DNA of 64,000 bases from Eutypa lata (Eukaryota > Ascomycota > Sordariomycetes > Xylariales > Diatrypaceae). The translations under genes were made by a program, and so were the position numbers. The notes under the pieces were generated by a model. That model was not told where the DNA came from. It searched no databases and was given only the letters and a program-made list of their open reading frames with translations. Every line of letters starts with the position of its first letter. Within the stretch, counting starts at the first letter, position 1. Positions 24,166 to 34,978 of the stretch are shown here, piece by piece. Location: assembly GCA_022661535.1 (NCBI GenBank), contig JAKULF010000005.1, forward strand, positions 3,472,001-3,536,000. Direction: 5' to 3'.

Positions 24166-25151
24166 TTATATATCACAAATGGGCGTATATAAGCTGCCGT
24201 AATTACAACGCATTACAAGCTGTTCAATGTCGTCAAACTGTTCGACCTGGACCAAGACGTTCATGTAGGCTTCTGGACGCGGCTGCAAGTGTATAGCAAG
24301 CTTGGTTATTACTCCCAGGTTGCTCTGGAAGAAGAGGCCTTCAATCGAGGGACCAAAGCCCTGTCTAGCGACAAAAGCCGTAGGCGCTCCGTCAGCTGCC
24401 CATTGACCGGTGCGGACAGTGTCCCCATTAGCAAAGGATTGCCTCCGTGCCACACACCAAGTCTTGATGCAAGCCAACGGCATTGTAACCGAAATCTCGA
24501 TCCAGTGTCTTCATATATAGGTCAGCGACCGAATCCGGTGAGCCAGAGTCCTTATATTTCCTATCACGTTCCCCCACGATATGAATGGAACACTAGGCCA
24601 AACAGACGGCGCTTTTGAGTGGCAGTATTGAGATAGGTCCCAGAATGTGACTCCAGGCTCAACGACTGCATATGCCATCTTTTCGCTGACTCCAAGATCT
24701 AGGACATCCGGTGCAGCGAGAGAATGATAGAGCCCTTGACCCTAGCGGAGGGACCATCATACCCCAGGTTCTTACCTCTGGAGCAAGTCCAGAGCGGCAC
24801 TCCGTGCTTGTTCGCCACCCGCAGAATCGACTTGACCTCTTCAACACTCGATGGACTAGCAAGATTCCTTAGCTCCTGAGCTTTCTCATCCCGTGGGCTT
24901 GTGGGCCAAACTCACCAAACTGCAGCCGATGGGGTGTATTTCCCAGAAGGAGTAAAATGATCCTTGAAATTGAGTAATTCTTTCCCTTGAACAACGTTTT
25001 CTTGGCCCACGACACGTTTCAGATATTCCAGGATGGTGGCAAACTCATCCTGCGATATGCCGGGAGGCAAGACAGATTCAGGACTGGAGTATCCGGTAAT
25101 GAAAGTCGCTGTGTGAAGTTCTTGAATCTCATCTTGGTTGTACAAACGCAT
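24166..25151 (-). pseudogene. Broken vanillyl-alcohol-oxidase/4-cresol-dehydrogenase-type flavoenzyme
   Basis: Pieces in three frames line up with VAO-type FAD oxidases. The N-terminal piece (25151-24912) has PPGISQDEFATILEYLKRVVG. Next comes a PCMH FAD-binding piece (EVKSILRVANKHGVPLW, then a GYDGPSARVKGSIIL block). Frame-shifted pieces give YAVVEPGVTFWDL and a GNVIGN block, and 24483-24166 gives GDTVRTGQWA and GFGPSIEGLFFQSNLGVITK. Lesions seen: an in-frame TGA at 24914-24912 inside an apparent short tandem duplication (GTTTGG-TGA-GTTTGG), a TAG near 24700 at a frameshift, more frame changes at 24460-24540, and no C-terminal substrate domain (about 300 residues missing). The intact enzyme family oxidises para-substituted phenols. 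This copy is dead unless the sequence has errors. Confidence 0.82.
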
Positions 25152-26061
25152 GTCTTGCCTTCAAAAGGGATGAATTAGCGGCAATTTGGTAAGCTATGTC
25201 TTCTGTAGCCTCGAGCTTAGTTAATGGCTTCTAGGTATAAGATTAGGTTCTATTAAGACTGGCTGGCGCCAAGGAATCAGTGTCTTAGGAATTCAGGGGT
25301 AAATAAGTCTTTTTATTCTGTTGCTGCCTGTAAAAGCGGAGGTTTCCGAATGAATGTTTTGACCACCTTCCGATTAGTTAATATGGACGTAACGCTAAAT
25401 TGCCGGTGAATATAAAAGAATGCCGAAGATGGGGGGACTTGAGATCTCCCGCTGTCTGCAAAAGTGGAGGCTTCGGAATGAACCTTTGACCAGCTTCCGA
25501 TTAGTAACGCGTGGGGCCGGGTGGGGGACTTAAGATCTCGTATGTAATTGTTATTTTAATATTCTCATCATGGTTAAGTACGAATCGAATAATGAAAGCA
25601 ACAACTTGTATTGGGGGATATGGCCTTAAGGGCGATCGCCTCTTGATATACGGAGATCCGTCCGCAGCTTGTGCTTCCCCTGGATATTAGGACAACTCAA
25701 ACGACAATTGCAGCGAAGTGGGATAGAAAAGGCATTGGTTATATTATGAACGCTTGTTCGCAACTCCATTCGTTACTTGCAACTCCACGATATCTTCACA
25801 CTCTAGTATCAAAGGCGGAATCATCGTCCGGAACAAATGCTGTGGCACACGATCCTGACCCTCTGTCGCGAAGACGCTTTTGCAGCTGCCACCGCTGACA
25901 AATATAACGCGCTCCGAGCCCTGAGCTCATGAATGCTTGCGAGGGCTGCGCAGCTGGCAGCAAGGCGAGCCAGCCTAACAAGCCAATATGGATGACAGTT
26001 TATAAGATTAAAAAATTGTTTGATGATTAGTTTTATTATTTTCACATTATCATATAAAACT
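25152..26061. other. Intergenic region with repeated short segment
   Basis: This 0.9-kb region lies between the pseudogene and the receptor gene. Two related segments, near 25325-25375 and 25450-25505, share CTGyAAAAGyGGAGGyTTCsGAATGAA and GACCAsCTTCCGATTAGTwA, forming an imperfect direct repeat about 125 bp apart. No gene is seen. The receptor's 3' end adjoins 26061. Confidence 0.45.
25325..25508. repeat. Imperfect direct repeat of about 55 bp, two copies
   Basis: Copy one (about 25325-25380) and copy two (about 25452-25508) both read CTG-AAAAG-GGAGG-TTC-GAATGAA, followed by TTTGACCA-CTTCCGATTAGT. The differences are mostly transitions. This is probably a small local duplication; no transposon ends were seen. 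Confidence 0.6.
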
Positions 26062-27752
26062 TTAACTTGAAGTAAATGGCAAGCATTCATTAACTTTGTG
26101 CTCAACCCCCGCCGTAATTGACACGTCGTATTGCCTGAGATCGTTAATTTGGGCATCATGATGGTCATGGTCCGCCGAGGCAAGTGCATCATAAGTGTTT
26201 GCCCAGCGACCCCCTTGTTGAGGCGCACTCTGGTAATGAACCTGGTGAACGACAGTACGCACGCCAGTTAAGACAGGGGGTGGCTTAGTTGGTAAGTTCC
26301 TATCCGTCAAAATAAAGTCTTCACCACCGGATTTGTTCAGGCCCCCTCCTGTGAGCATCCGAAATCTGGTTGCCCACTGATTCTTTACGCTCCGAGTACC
26401 TCTCCTAAACAGTACGAAGACGATCGGCATGCAGGCACAGATTATGCCAATGTTCAACTCAGCTATGCTGCAATATACTTAGTAACGCCACATCCGAAGG
26501 CTATACGCGAAGATGGTAGGGGTTTCCACTTACACCGTAGCATAGACCGGAACAGACGACCATGTTAAATCGGTGGATTGTGACATTTGGAAACGGTAGA
26601 TCGCGCCAGCAATGGATGCGACACAGGCCCTTGGGAGCTGTCAGCATATTAACATAGAAGTTGAGTGTTCTAGGAGGCGCAGAATATACATCAAACCTGT
26701 GAGGAAGACACCGGCAACGCTATATTTATGTCTCGGCGATAGTTGCAGATGCCGAATCATATACATGGGAATGAAAAGAATATAAAAGTCCGAGATTGTG
26801 CTGAAGATTCCATGAGAAACCGAAATAGCTGAGGTGAACCGGGCGCAATGCGGCCCTAGGGCCAAGTTCGGGATACATAGGGTCCAAAATGGAATTACAT
26901 AAGAGGTATAGAACATGACCACAGCTACAATCCCGACCCACGACATGATCCTTGCGACTCTAAAGGGTCTAAAGAGCTTGAGCAAAAACGCGAGTATCGA
27001 CGTTTTCACGGTTATCGAGGCGATTGCAAAAAAACTAGAACAAGCCAATGATTCCTGGTCCGCACAACTTGGTTCTGTGAATCACATATGTGTGAGGCTG
27101 TAGAACCGAGGGCAGTTTTACCTTAAGGTAGGTAGCTTTGCGCCACACGTATCAGAGGAACATCCCACATATGTGGTCCAGCTGGCCCATTCCCAGGGAT
27201 TTCGAGCACTGAACAGGAGCGAGTTAACATCCGCAACGTCAATAGCAGTACCTCTGGACCGAAAACCTACTTGCCAGAGTCAAGCTAGTGTATGCAATCG
27301 AGAACAACTGAAGCGGGTAAGCATCCAGTCTTAACAAAAAAGTGGAATCATTCTAGATATTCCTGTTAATGAGTAGGGGGGACACTAACAGCAGATATAA
27401 TACATAAGGCTAGGATAGGAGTGCGTGTTGGTTAGCTTATTAATTAAAATAGGAATATGTCATTGCGGTCCTTGGCTCTATGGTGTACGCCGCCGCCAGT
27501 GCCTTTGCCATTTATTGACTTACAGTCATCTATGCCAAACTCTCGGTTGATCCTAGTCCGGACATATATGCGTAGACCCAGGAAGATTAAAATCAACGGG
27601 ACAGTAGTTCCAGTGACGACTAGGACGCTCCGTGCCCGGGAAGGATGATCGATAAAATTTGTAGTGAAGCCTGGTGGTGCTGGCGCGATTGGTGTTTCTG
27701 CTAGCAATTCTGGGGGCACGCTGCTGCCATCCAGGATAAATTTGTCACTCAT
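26062..27752 (-). CDS. Seven-helix fungal rhodopsin/PTH11-like receptor, gene model partly uncertain
   Basis: A seven-exon model, 27752-27524, 27409-27390 (20-nt microexon), 27307-27271, 27208-27149, 27074-26690, 26629-26534 and 26467-26062, gives 410 aa in frame. Hydrophobic helices occur at VLVVTGTTVPLILIFLGL, LCIISALFSIAYTSLTL, SFFAIASITVKTSILAFL, the IVAVVMFYTSYVIPF block, a helix ending FYILFIPMY, VAGVFLTGLMACVASIAG and LNIGIICACMPIVFVLF. PHMWDVPL after helix 2 is the hallmark loop of this fungal membrane family. Members sense surfaces or small molecules and are often near metabolite genes. The fourth exon must use a weak GTGTGG donor; the better-looking GTAAAA donor 26 bp further along would include an in-frame TAA (27125-27123). 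So either the weak site is used or the gene is damaged. Confidence 0.68.
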
Positions 27753-29064
27753 TCTCAACGTCAGCTGCTTTCAATAGGTAATAGCGGTCTTATCTAGGCG
27801 ACTGAAACTCGGTTCAAGGGTAAAGTCGTCTATCTGTGTTGATTCAACTTCATAGTAGATGACTGGGAGTGGCAGCCCGATAGCAAGCTGCAATATGACT
27901 GGAAATTCGTGGTTATAAGTTGGAGAAATGGTACCTGGGGCTTGGGAAGGGGGCCTGTTACTCGCGAGGCTGGCCGTGGTTTTCTAGTGGTAGGTATATT
28001 TCAAGGATGCCCCCATTCTCATTGGTTGTTTCGAAATGCAGTTGCAATAGTCTCATTGCTGGGCCGCAGGACTCTACAGGTAATGATCTGCGGGAGAATT
28101 TGTTCTTCACTCCAACTAATCTACATTTAGTCAACTAAGGCGCATTTATAGTATTAATGACAGTGGTTAGTTGGTAAGAAGTAACAAGCATTCTTACCGA
28201 TTTACGATGGCACCTAGTTTTGAATCGGGATACTACAACACTGCATATAATATATGGTTACTTATATCATATTATAAGGAAACCGTGAGGATGTGTGTGA
28301 GACAATCAGTAGAGCTAGGTGATTTCATGTTCAGCTCTCGTATCCAATTCCGTCGGTATCTGGATCTTCCAGCGGCGGGGCTATAATGTGGTAATACTAC
28401 AAAGGCCTATACCGTCGGCCTCGCCTATACAAAGGACCATCCATGTACCTACCCACCGCCAGATTGCTATTATGGCACAGTTTTCGCATCTGCAGAGCCA
28501 TATAACAAATGTATCTATTCGGACCAATTACACGTGCAGATGAACAGGGGGGTAGATACCACTCTGCAATGCGACCACGACCATCTTCTCCATTTGATAG
28601 AGGTGCCTAGGGCCACCGCTGCGAGCCTGCTTCTAACTTATTTCTCAAATGATCAGGCTCCGTGCCAACACCCGCCGCGTTGGATCGCGGTAGTCGCACT
28701 AGAAGAATCAGGTGTGCGCATGAACCAACAGGCACTTAGCCAACCGTGCCTAAAATAGAAGTAAGCACCTGCAAACTAAGTGACAGTCATTTCAAGGCTA
28801 GGAACACACGCCGATTATATTCACGGAAGGTGTAGGTCAGCTTGACCCCTATTTATCTTTACTCGTGATTACTCCGTTATCCGGTATAGAGTTAGTAGGT
28901 ACTGTTGGAAATATCTTAGTGGCAGAACACTTGCCATCTAGCTTGATCTCATTGCACAAAAGGACTATCTCCTTTAGAAACCTTATAAGGGGGAATATTC
29001 TGACCTGAATGACGCAGGTTTAAATAATTACAAATAAACAAAATCCATTGCATATCTAGAACAG
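27753..29064. other. Intergenic region, no gene seen
   Basis: This 1.3-kb region lies between the receptor promoter and the 3' end of the BBE-type flavoprotein. Several 70-codon frames overlap here on the plus strand without motifs. Confidence 0.5.
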
Positions 29065-30680
29065 TTATCTAGCATGGCATATAACCTTGAATCCACCGGG
29101 TACGTTGTGCGTAAACACGCCACTTGGGTCGACTTTGTCGCGTACTTCGCAGAGGCGTTCAATACTCTTGTCGCCATATGTAGCTATTGGATCCTGCCAT
29201 GGAGCGGCGTAGTTCAGGTAGATGAACGGGTCGTGAGCGTTCAGTCTGTGGGCTTCCCTATCAATGTTGGCTATGAGCGTCTGTGCCTGCTTGTCGATAA
29301 GATCATCATCTGTTTGCTCCTCCCAAGTTGCCGACAGTAGCACGATAACCAGAGGTTTCGTTCTATCTGATAGGTCTAAGCTGCTGGATCTTTCTGGCGC
29401 TTTCTTGTAAATGGTAGGAGGAAGCGGCTCGAGCACTATTGACCAAACCATGCCGGGGATGTCTTTAACGGTGTCTATGGTTTTGTTAAAGCAATCATAG
29501 ATCGACCTGAGCATCTCTGAGGTAGATTGAACTGTAATTCCGGCATACAACTGCCTTTAGTTCTCCTAGTCAGTATGAACCGGCAGCTGATAGACTAAGA
29601 GCCTTACGTACCGGGAACCTGCAGGCTGGGCACTAATTCCCTCGATTGCAAGATCAGTCAAATTAGTCACCCTCAGGCTGCTCGAATAGGAAGGGAGATC
29701 TGTCAAGGGCTGGAAAATAGTCGGATATGCTTCCTCTTTCGTGTATTCAATATTGTTGGCAATGGCTACCATGCCCATGGCCTGAGATACGCCGAAAGTC
29801 GTGATGAGTGACGCATATGGGTCGTATGCGTCAGCCGAGTTGATATCTACAAATGCATCGATGACGGCATCAAGTGTTGAAAGGGGGTTGATGGTATGGC
29901 CACCCCACACGAGGCCTTGGTCAAATGTTTGTAAGTCAACCCGGGTGACGATGCCAAAGTTATTCGACCCGCCGCGAAGAGCAGCAAGAAGCCCTGGGAC
30001 ATCTTTAGCGTCAACGATAGAACCGCCCGCCAGAACAACCTGGTAATTCAAGACCATATCGCAAGCCCAGCCGAAGCGAGGGGAGAAGTACGATATGCCG
30101 CCTCCAGTAGTAAAGCCCCCAATGCCTATATCTCCTGCCCTGCCGCCAAGGACGGCGAGGTGCAAAGGATCGAGCTTGGAATACACGTCTTTCCACTTTG
30201 CCCCCGCGCCCACTGAAGCCACGGACAAGTCTTCATTCAGCTCGATTGAGTTGAGCGCTCGTAAATCCACCGTGACACCCCCTTCGATACTGGCAGCGCC
30301 GGCAAAACTAGTATGACCACCAGACCGCACTGCAAATGGGCAGCTCGGAGTCAGATTGGCATCTAATAACAAGCCTAAATCAGGCACGGTAAGTATTTGA
30401 ACGGCAATGGAGACATCTTCAGTTGTTTCAGGAGTGAAAATGCAGGCGGGCTCTACCGATGCCGCCTGCTGCGACCAGTAAGAGTTCAATGATTCATTGT
30501 ACTGTGAGGTGTCGGGCAAAAATACTTTATTGCCAAGAGCGCTTAACAAGGCAAAACACTGGATTTCGTACACAATGAGCTATTGCATGAGCCAAGGGAG
30601 TAAAAATGTAAGGAACTCACACAGAGCCGACCAGAGCCTCTGTGGCCGGTCAGATTGGGGGATAGCAACCCCCCGATCAT
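29065..30680 (-). CDS. BBE-type FAD-linked oxidoreductase (PCMH domain)
   Basis: Three exons, 30680-30621, 30558-29608 and 29550-29065, give 498 aa. The FAD-binding PCMH domain covers about residues 55-235: RSGGHTSFAG carries the covalent-flavin His102, followed by GVTVDLRALNSIEL, GIGGFTTGGGISYFSPRFG and LLAALRGGSNNFGIVTRVDL. The C-terminal berberine-bridge motif is YLNYAAPWQDPIATYG. There is no Cys in the usual second flavin-attachment position before GIGG, so the flavin is probably bound by one link. Such enzymes oxidise alcohols, amines or ring systems with O2 and are common in metabolite loci. The first exon (20 aa) lacks an obvious signal peptide, so its start is uncertain. It shares a 1.1-kb promoter interval with the related gene at 31768. 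Confidence 0.85.
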
Positions 30681-31767
30681 TTCTCTCAACGTTGTGTTCA
30701 GGTAATGAAATGGTCTATTGAGATACAACAACGTAAAGAGATGAGACTTTCGAGAGATCTTCTAGGATGAACACGCTAAGTTAGTAACGTTGTGGGTGCC
30801 AAGGACGTTCAGAGCTGTTGGCCGCAAGAGTTATTTCGCTTATATCGGCAGTGCATGGACAACCAACACGCCTATATTTCATGCAAGGCCTAGTAAATGT
30901 ACGTACTTAGCTCATAGGTATGTTCGCATAAATGCGCCTGAACCCATCCCGAAACCATCCTGGTATTGGGGAGGTGGTCCTTGATACCTCGCAGACCACG
31001 TTGGTTGATCGTATGGAGCGGCATGCTCCTATTAGTCTCCCTAGTGTAACACTTGCAGATACATTTGCAACAACTCTGGGCGCTTTCACGCATCTCACTC
31101 TAACTATCCATACAATAGCCGTGATGTAAAGTGACCTGGGAACTTTTTTGATTGATTAGCCCAGATGGACTAGTGGATCACAACCCCCCTAATCTTCAAT
31201 GATACTTCAGTGCATTTTAAGGTCAACTAATGGGATTTTTACCAATTCTTTTCACGCTTGCTTATGACCATATAGTTGATAAAATATAACGTTCTCTTTT
31301 TCATTGCTTTTTAATTGGCTTGTTAGATGGGTATTGTTGGACCCAGGGTTGATCACTGCCGTTTCTAGGAGATGTTGGTGTTTAGTTTAACCAACGATAC
31401 TACCAGGCGAGAAGCTAAGTTGTCTAAAAATAGGCTTATCGTACAATGCCAAAGATCCAACATGCAGTAAAGGTTGGTAGCTACTCTAGTATCACCCCCC
31501 TTCCAACAGTGTACATTGAGTTTTGTTGCATGAATTCGTCGGTTGCATGGTTCCTTCATCTAACCACGCCATATGCCAATAACATCAAGAACTTCTTTTA
31601 GTCTTCATAATTTTTGCTTACTACATATTCTGTTCATTTCTACCATCCTCTTATCCTTATATAAATATAGTGCCTATCGGTTCGAGTATTCAGTCAGCGA
31701 ACTTGCTCAACAGATTGTGCTACTCTCTGGCTAGTTTTGGCACCGCTTATCACCCCTTTGACCGACA
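30681..31767. promoter_or_regulatory. Divergent promoter region of the two BBE-type flavoproteins
   Basis: A 1.1-kb interval between the two head-to-head flavoprotein starts, so both promoters lie here. The stretch before 31768 has a TATAAATATA-like segment near 31658-31668. No gene is seen in the interval, and no specific operator could be supported. Confidence 0.5.
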
Positions 31768-33295
31768 ATGTCAGTCTCGGACGCAATCGAAGCTGTCAAG
31801 AATATCTCCAGCGACTTAGCCGTCCTCCCTGAAAGCGAGGAGTACGATGCAATCATCAAATCGTACTTCTCGGAGCTAGAACGCGAGCTGAAGCCTGCAT
31901 GCTTCCTGACCCCGAACTCTGCGTCGCAAGTTGCGGAGATTGTAAAGGCCATTAAGCCTTTTGCGAGCCACTCGAACATTGCAATTTGCGGTTCAGGTCA
32001 GCAAGCGACACCCGCAGTTGCAAATGTTCGCGATGGTCTGACTATCCATCTACGAAACCTTCGAGGAGTCGAGATTGATGTGGAGAAAAATGTCGTCTCC
32101 GTTGCGGCCGGAGAACAGATGGGGAAGGTGTACGAAACCGTAATGGCTGCGGGACTCGGCGCTGTGGGTAATCGTCACTCGAGTGGTGGAATTGGAGGAG
32201 ATGCTGTTCAAGGTGAGTCTCGATATTATGTCATGAATAGATCACATTCTGACGCCTTTCAGGCGGACTATCGTACTTCTCTTATGCTCGGGGTTTCGTT
32301 TGCGACAACGTTGTCAACTACGAGGTTGTCCTCGCTAACGGAGAGATCGTGAACGCCAATGCCGAAACTAACGAGGACCTATGGATTGCGCTGAGAGGTG
32401 GAGGGAACAACTTCAGCATCGTCACTCGCTTTGACCTGAAAGTCTTCGAACAAGGTCTGCTGTGGGGCGGCAAGGTCTTTTACTTCCAACCCAGTTTCTC
32501 CGGGCAACTACAAAGTCTCGTCGGCTACCTTCATAGCCCGAATCCTGATGTCGATGTTCATATTTGCATTAGTCTCGGATATGCGGCCGCTCTTGGTGAC
32601 CTCATGTGCATGAACGATGTCTTCTGTACAAGACCGGTAAAGCCGGAAGCGCTTCAACCATTTGCGGATGTCCAACCTCAGATCGACCAAATGACGACTC
32701 TACGTATTGATAGCCTAAAAGGTTTCACTGACGAAGAATTTTCTGGTGCGCTTGCTAACAGGTGAGTATGTCTATGGTTCTGCTCATTTTGAAGGCGCTA
32801 ATATCAAATAGAGTGGTGAAAATGACTACAACTGTTAAGGCGGACACTCGAATCCTTGAGTATGCTGTGGAAACTTTCCGCGCCTCATTGGAACAGCTGA
32901 AGGGAGTGGGGAATCTTCTTTTTTCAATCACCTTCGAGCCTTTACCTGTATCCATGATCAAGCAGTCTGTTGCCCGAGGCGGAAACTCTCTGGGGCTCAA
33001 GCCGTCAGATGGTCCTCTTGTTGTGGTACTATTATACACGTCGTGGGACAACTCCAGTGATGACGAGATGGTGTATGATGTTAACAAGGGGGCCCTTGAG
33101 AACATTGACAAAGAAGCACAGAAAAGGGATGTCTACGCATCGTATCGATATTTGAACTACGCGTTCACTCACCAAGACCCGATCGGCTCGTACGGACCTG
33201 TGAGTAAGGCGCATTTGAAGAGTGTTAGCGCAAAATACGACCCCGAAGGATTCTTCCAAACTACAGGTGCAGGATCATTCAAGCTATCGAAATGA
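31768..33295 (+). CDS. BBE-type FAD-binding oxidoreductase lacking the flavin-linking His
   Basis: Three exons, 31768-32212, 32263-32761 and 32812-33295, with two 50-bp introns, give 475 aa. It resembles the gene at 29065 throughout: PCMH domain with LRNLRGVEIDVEKNVVSVAAG, GGIGGDAVQGGLSYFSYARG across the splice, ALRGGGNNFSIVTRFDLKVF, and BBE end YLNYAFTHQDPIGSYG. Where the partner has RSGGH, this protein has CGSGQ (residues 74-78), so the His that normally carries 8-alpha-histidyl FAD is Gln78 and the preceding Arg is Cys74. Flavin is therefore probably non-covalent. No signal peptide is seen, so it is likely cytosolic. The start at 31768 is the first ATG and is followed by a soluble helical N-terminus. 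The substrate is unknown. Confidence 0.87.
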
Positions 33296-34978
33296 GCGTT
33301 GCAAATCGAGGTGTGTAGATTATGTATATTAGAGATCTCACATAAATGCAGCTGGCATTTCCAAGAAATTTGCAGTGGAATTGGGATTTTGGCCTCTGTT
33401 AATGACCATAGATACCTATGGCACTACTACAGAACCCTACGATACATCTAGCTTATGCAGTTGGTGTGGAGTGGTATGGGCTATCCCGAGAAATGGAACT
33501 GAATTTTCATTACTTATAAAGAGAATTGGCTCATCTTAGTGATTGAATTTCTTCCTGACTCACTTGGGTGTACTAGCTGTACATCATTTGTTTTGAAGAA
33601 GCCTAGCTTTGAGAGCTTAAGTAAACGTGCTTTCAAGTGCTCAACGGGAGCATCTAACGACTTTCTAACTAGTTGTGCAAGCAGACCAATTGAAAGTATC
33701 TAGATAAGGTAGCTAACTAAATATTATCTACTAACTATCCTAGTTATACTCAGGGGTGACAGAAGCTTGTAGCGTTAATGCCATCATCCTATTCCCGGAG
33801 ATTATCATCACTTTCTGCTTTAAACATTTTCATCAATATATATGAAAGCTTGAGCTGGAATGTAAACAAAGTTTGCGTAGAGCCCTGGGATATAACATGT
33901 AAGTACGTAGTGATGGTTGCAGATCAAGTAAAAGATAAACTGTCCTTATTCCGACATTACGTAGAACATCACGGAGAAGATACCAGTAGAACAAGTTTTT
34001 ACACTTCGTATGAAAAATGTTTCAAAACATTGAGTAATTTTTAAAAACAGTGGCTGGTAAATACCTTGTCTAGATACAGGGTTTCATATAATGCGTCTCA
34101 GATGGTGTAATAATACGCAACTTGATTGGGTGTCCAAACCGCTGTTGGCTCTTGTACAGCACAGCCACACAACCTTGGCCAGATTATAGACCGGCAGCTT
34201 CAGTGATCCTTCACCCTATGCCCGTGTACTCCAAATTTCCTCATAAGTTTTTGGATAATTCTATATTTAATACGCCATAATGCACTTCCAGGTTATAATA
34301 ATGACATTTCTTATTGGTCGGGGAACCCATTCCGGTCCTCCTCCTCAACGCGGTAATCCTAACCAATAATGATAAGCGCCGTTATCATACATACCCCAGC
34401 TCGTGCAGATGTCTGATACAACTCCCAATGTTCTCTTAGCTAACTTTACCACATTGGAATCCAGGAGCTCTGAACGCCATGTCGGAGCCCTCTCGCAAGG
34501 CAGAATTGCTCGTGACTATAGGCCATGAGCCTGGAGTATAGGCAATACCTGCATCAGGGGGTACAAGGGAAAATGTAGGGCATTAGACATTGCGTATCTA
34601 GGTATAGAAGGGTTGCTATTCCTTTAAAATATGGTTTGCACGACCTCGCCTGTTTACGTGACTGCCTAGTGTCGGTTCCTAAATCCGTGATATTTCCCCT
34701 CCCTTTTCTTGGCACTCTTCTAAGTCCTAGAGGTAAGTATTAATAGGAACTCCCGAAACCGTTTGACTAAACAACCCGAACACAAGTCTTCTTGCCATGT
34801 CAAATCTACCTTTCGATCTAACTCCAACTTTATGAATAAAATTCGATAAGATCCTAATTCCTTCGTCCCACAGTCTCAAGCTAAGGGATAGGTAACACAA
34901 GTGTGTTACCTCGTTGCAATATAGTGTCTCTTCACTGCTACCCAGAGGATCCAGCCATTGAACGGGGCCAACAGCACA
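33296..34978. other. Intergenic region, no gene seen
   Basis: This 1.7-kb region lies between the flavoprotein 3' end and the start of the 34979 gene. A plus-strand 88-codon frame at 33778 and a minus-strand frame at 34727 lack motifs. It includes the downstream gene's promoter. Confidence 0.5.
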
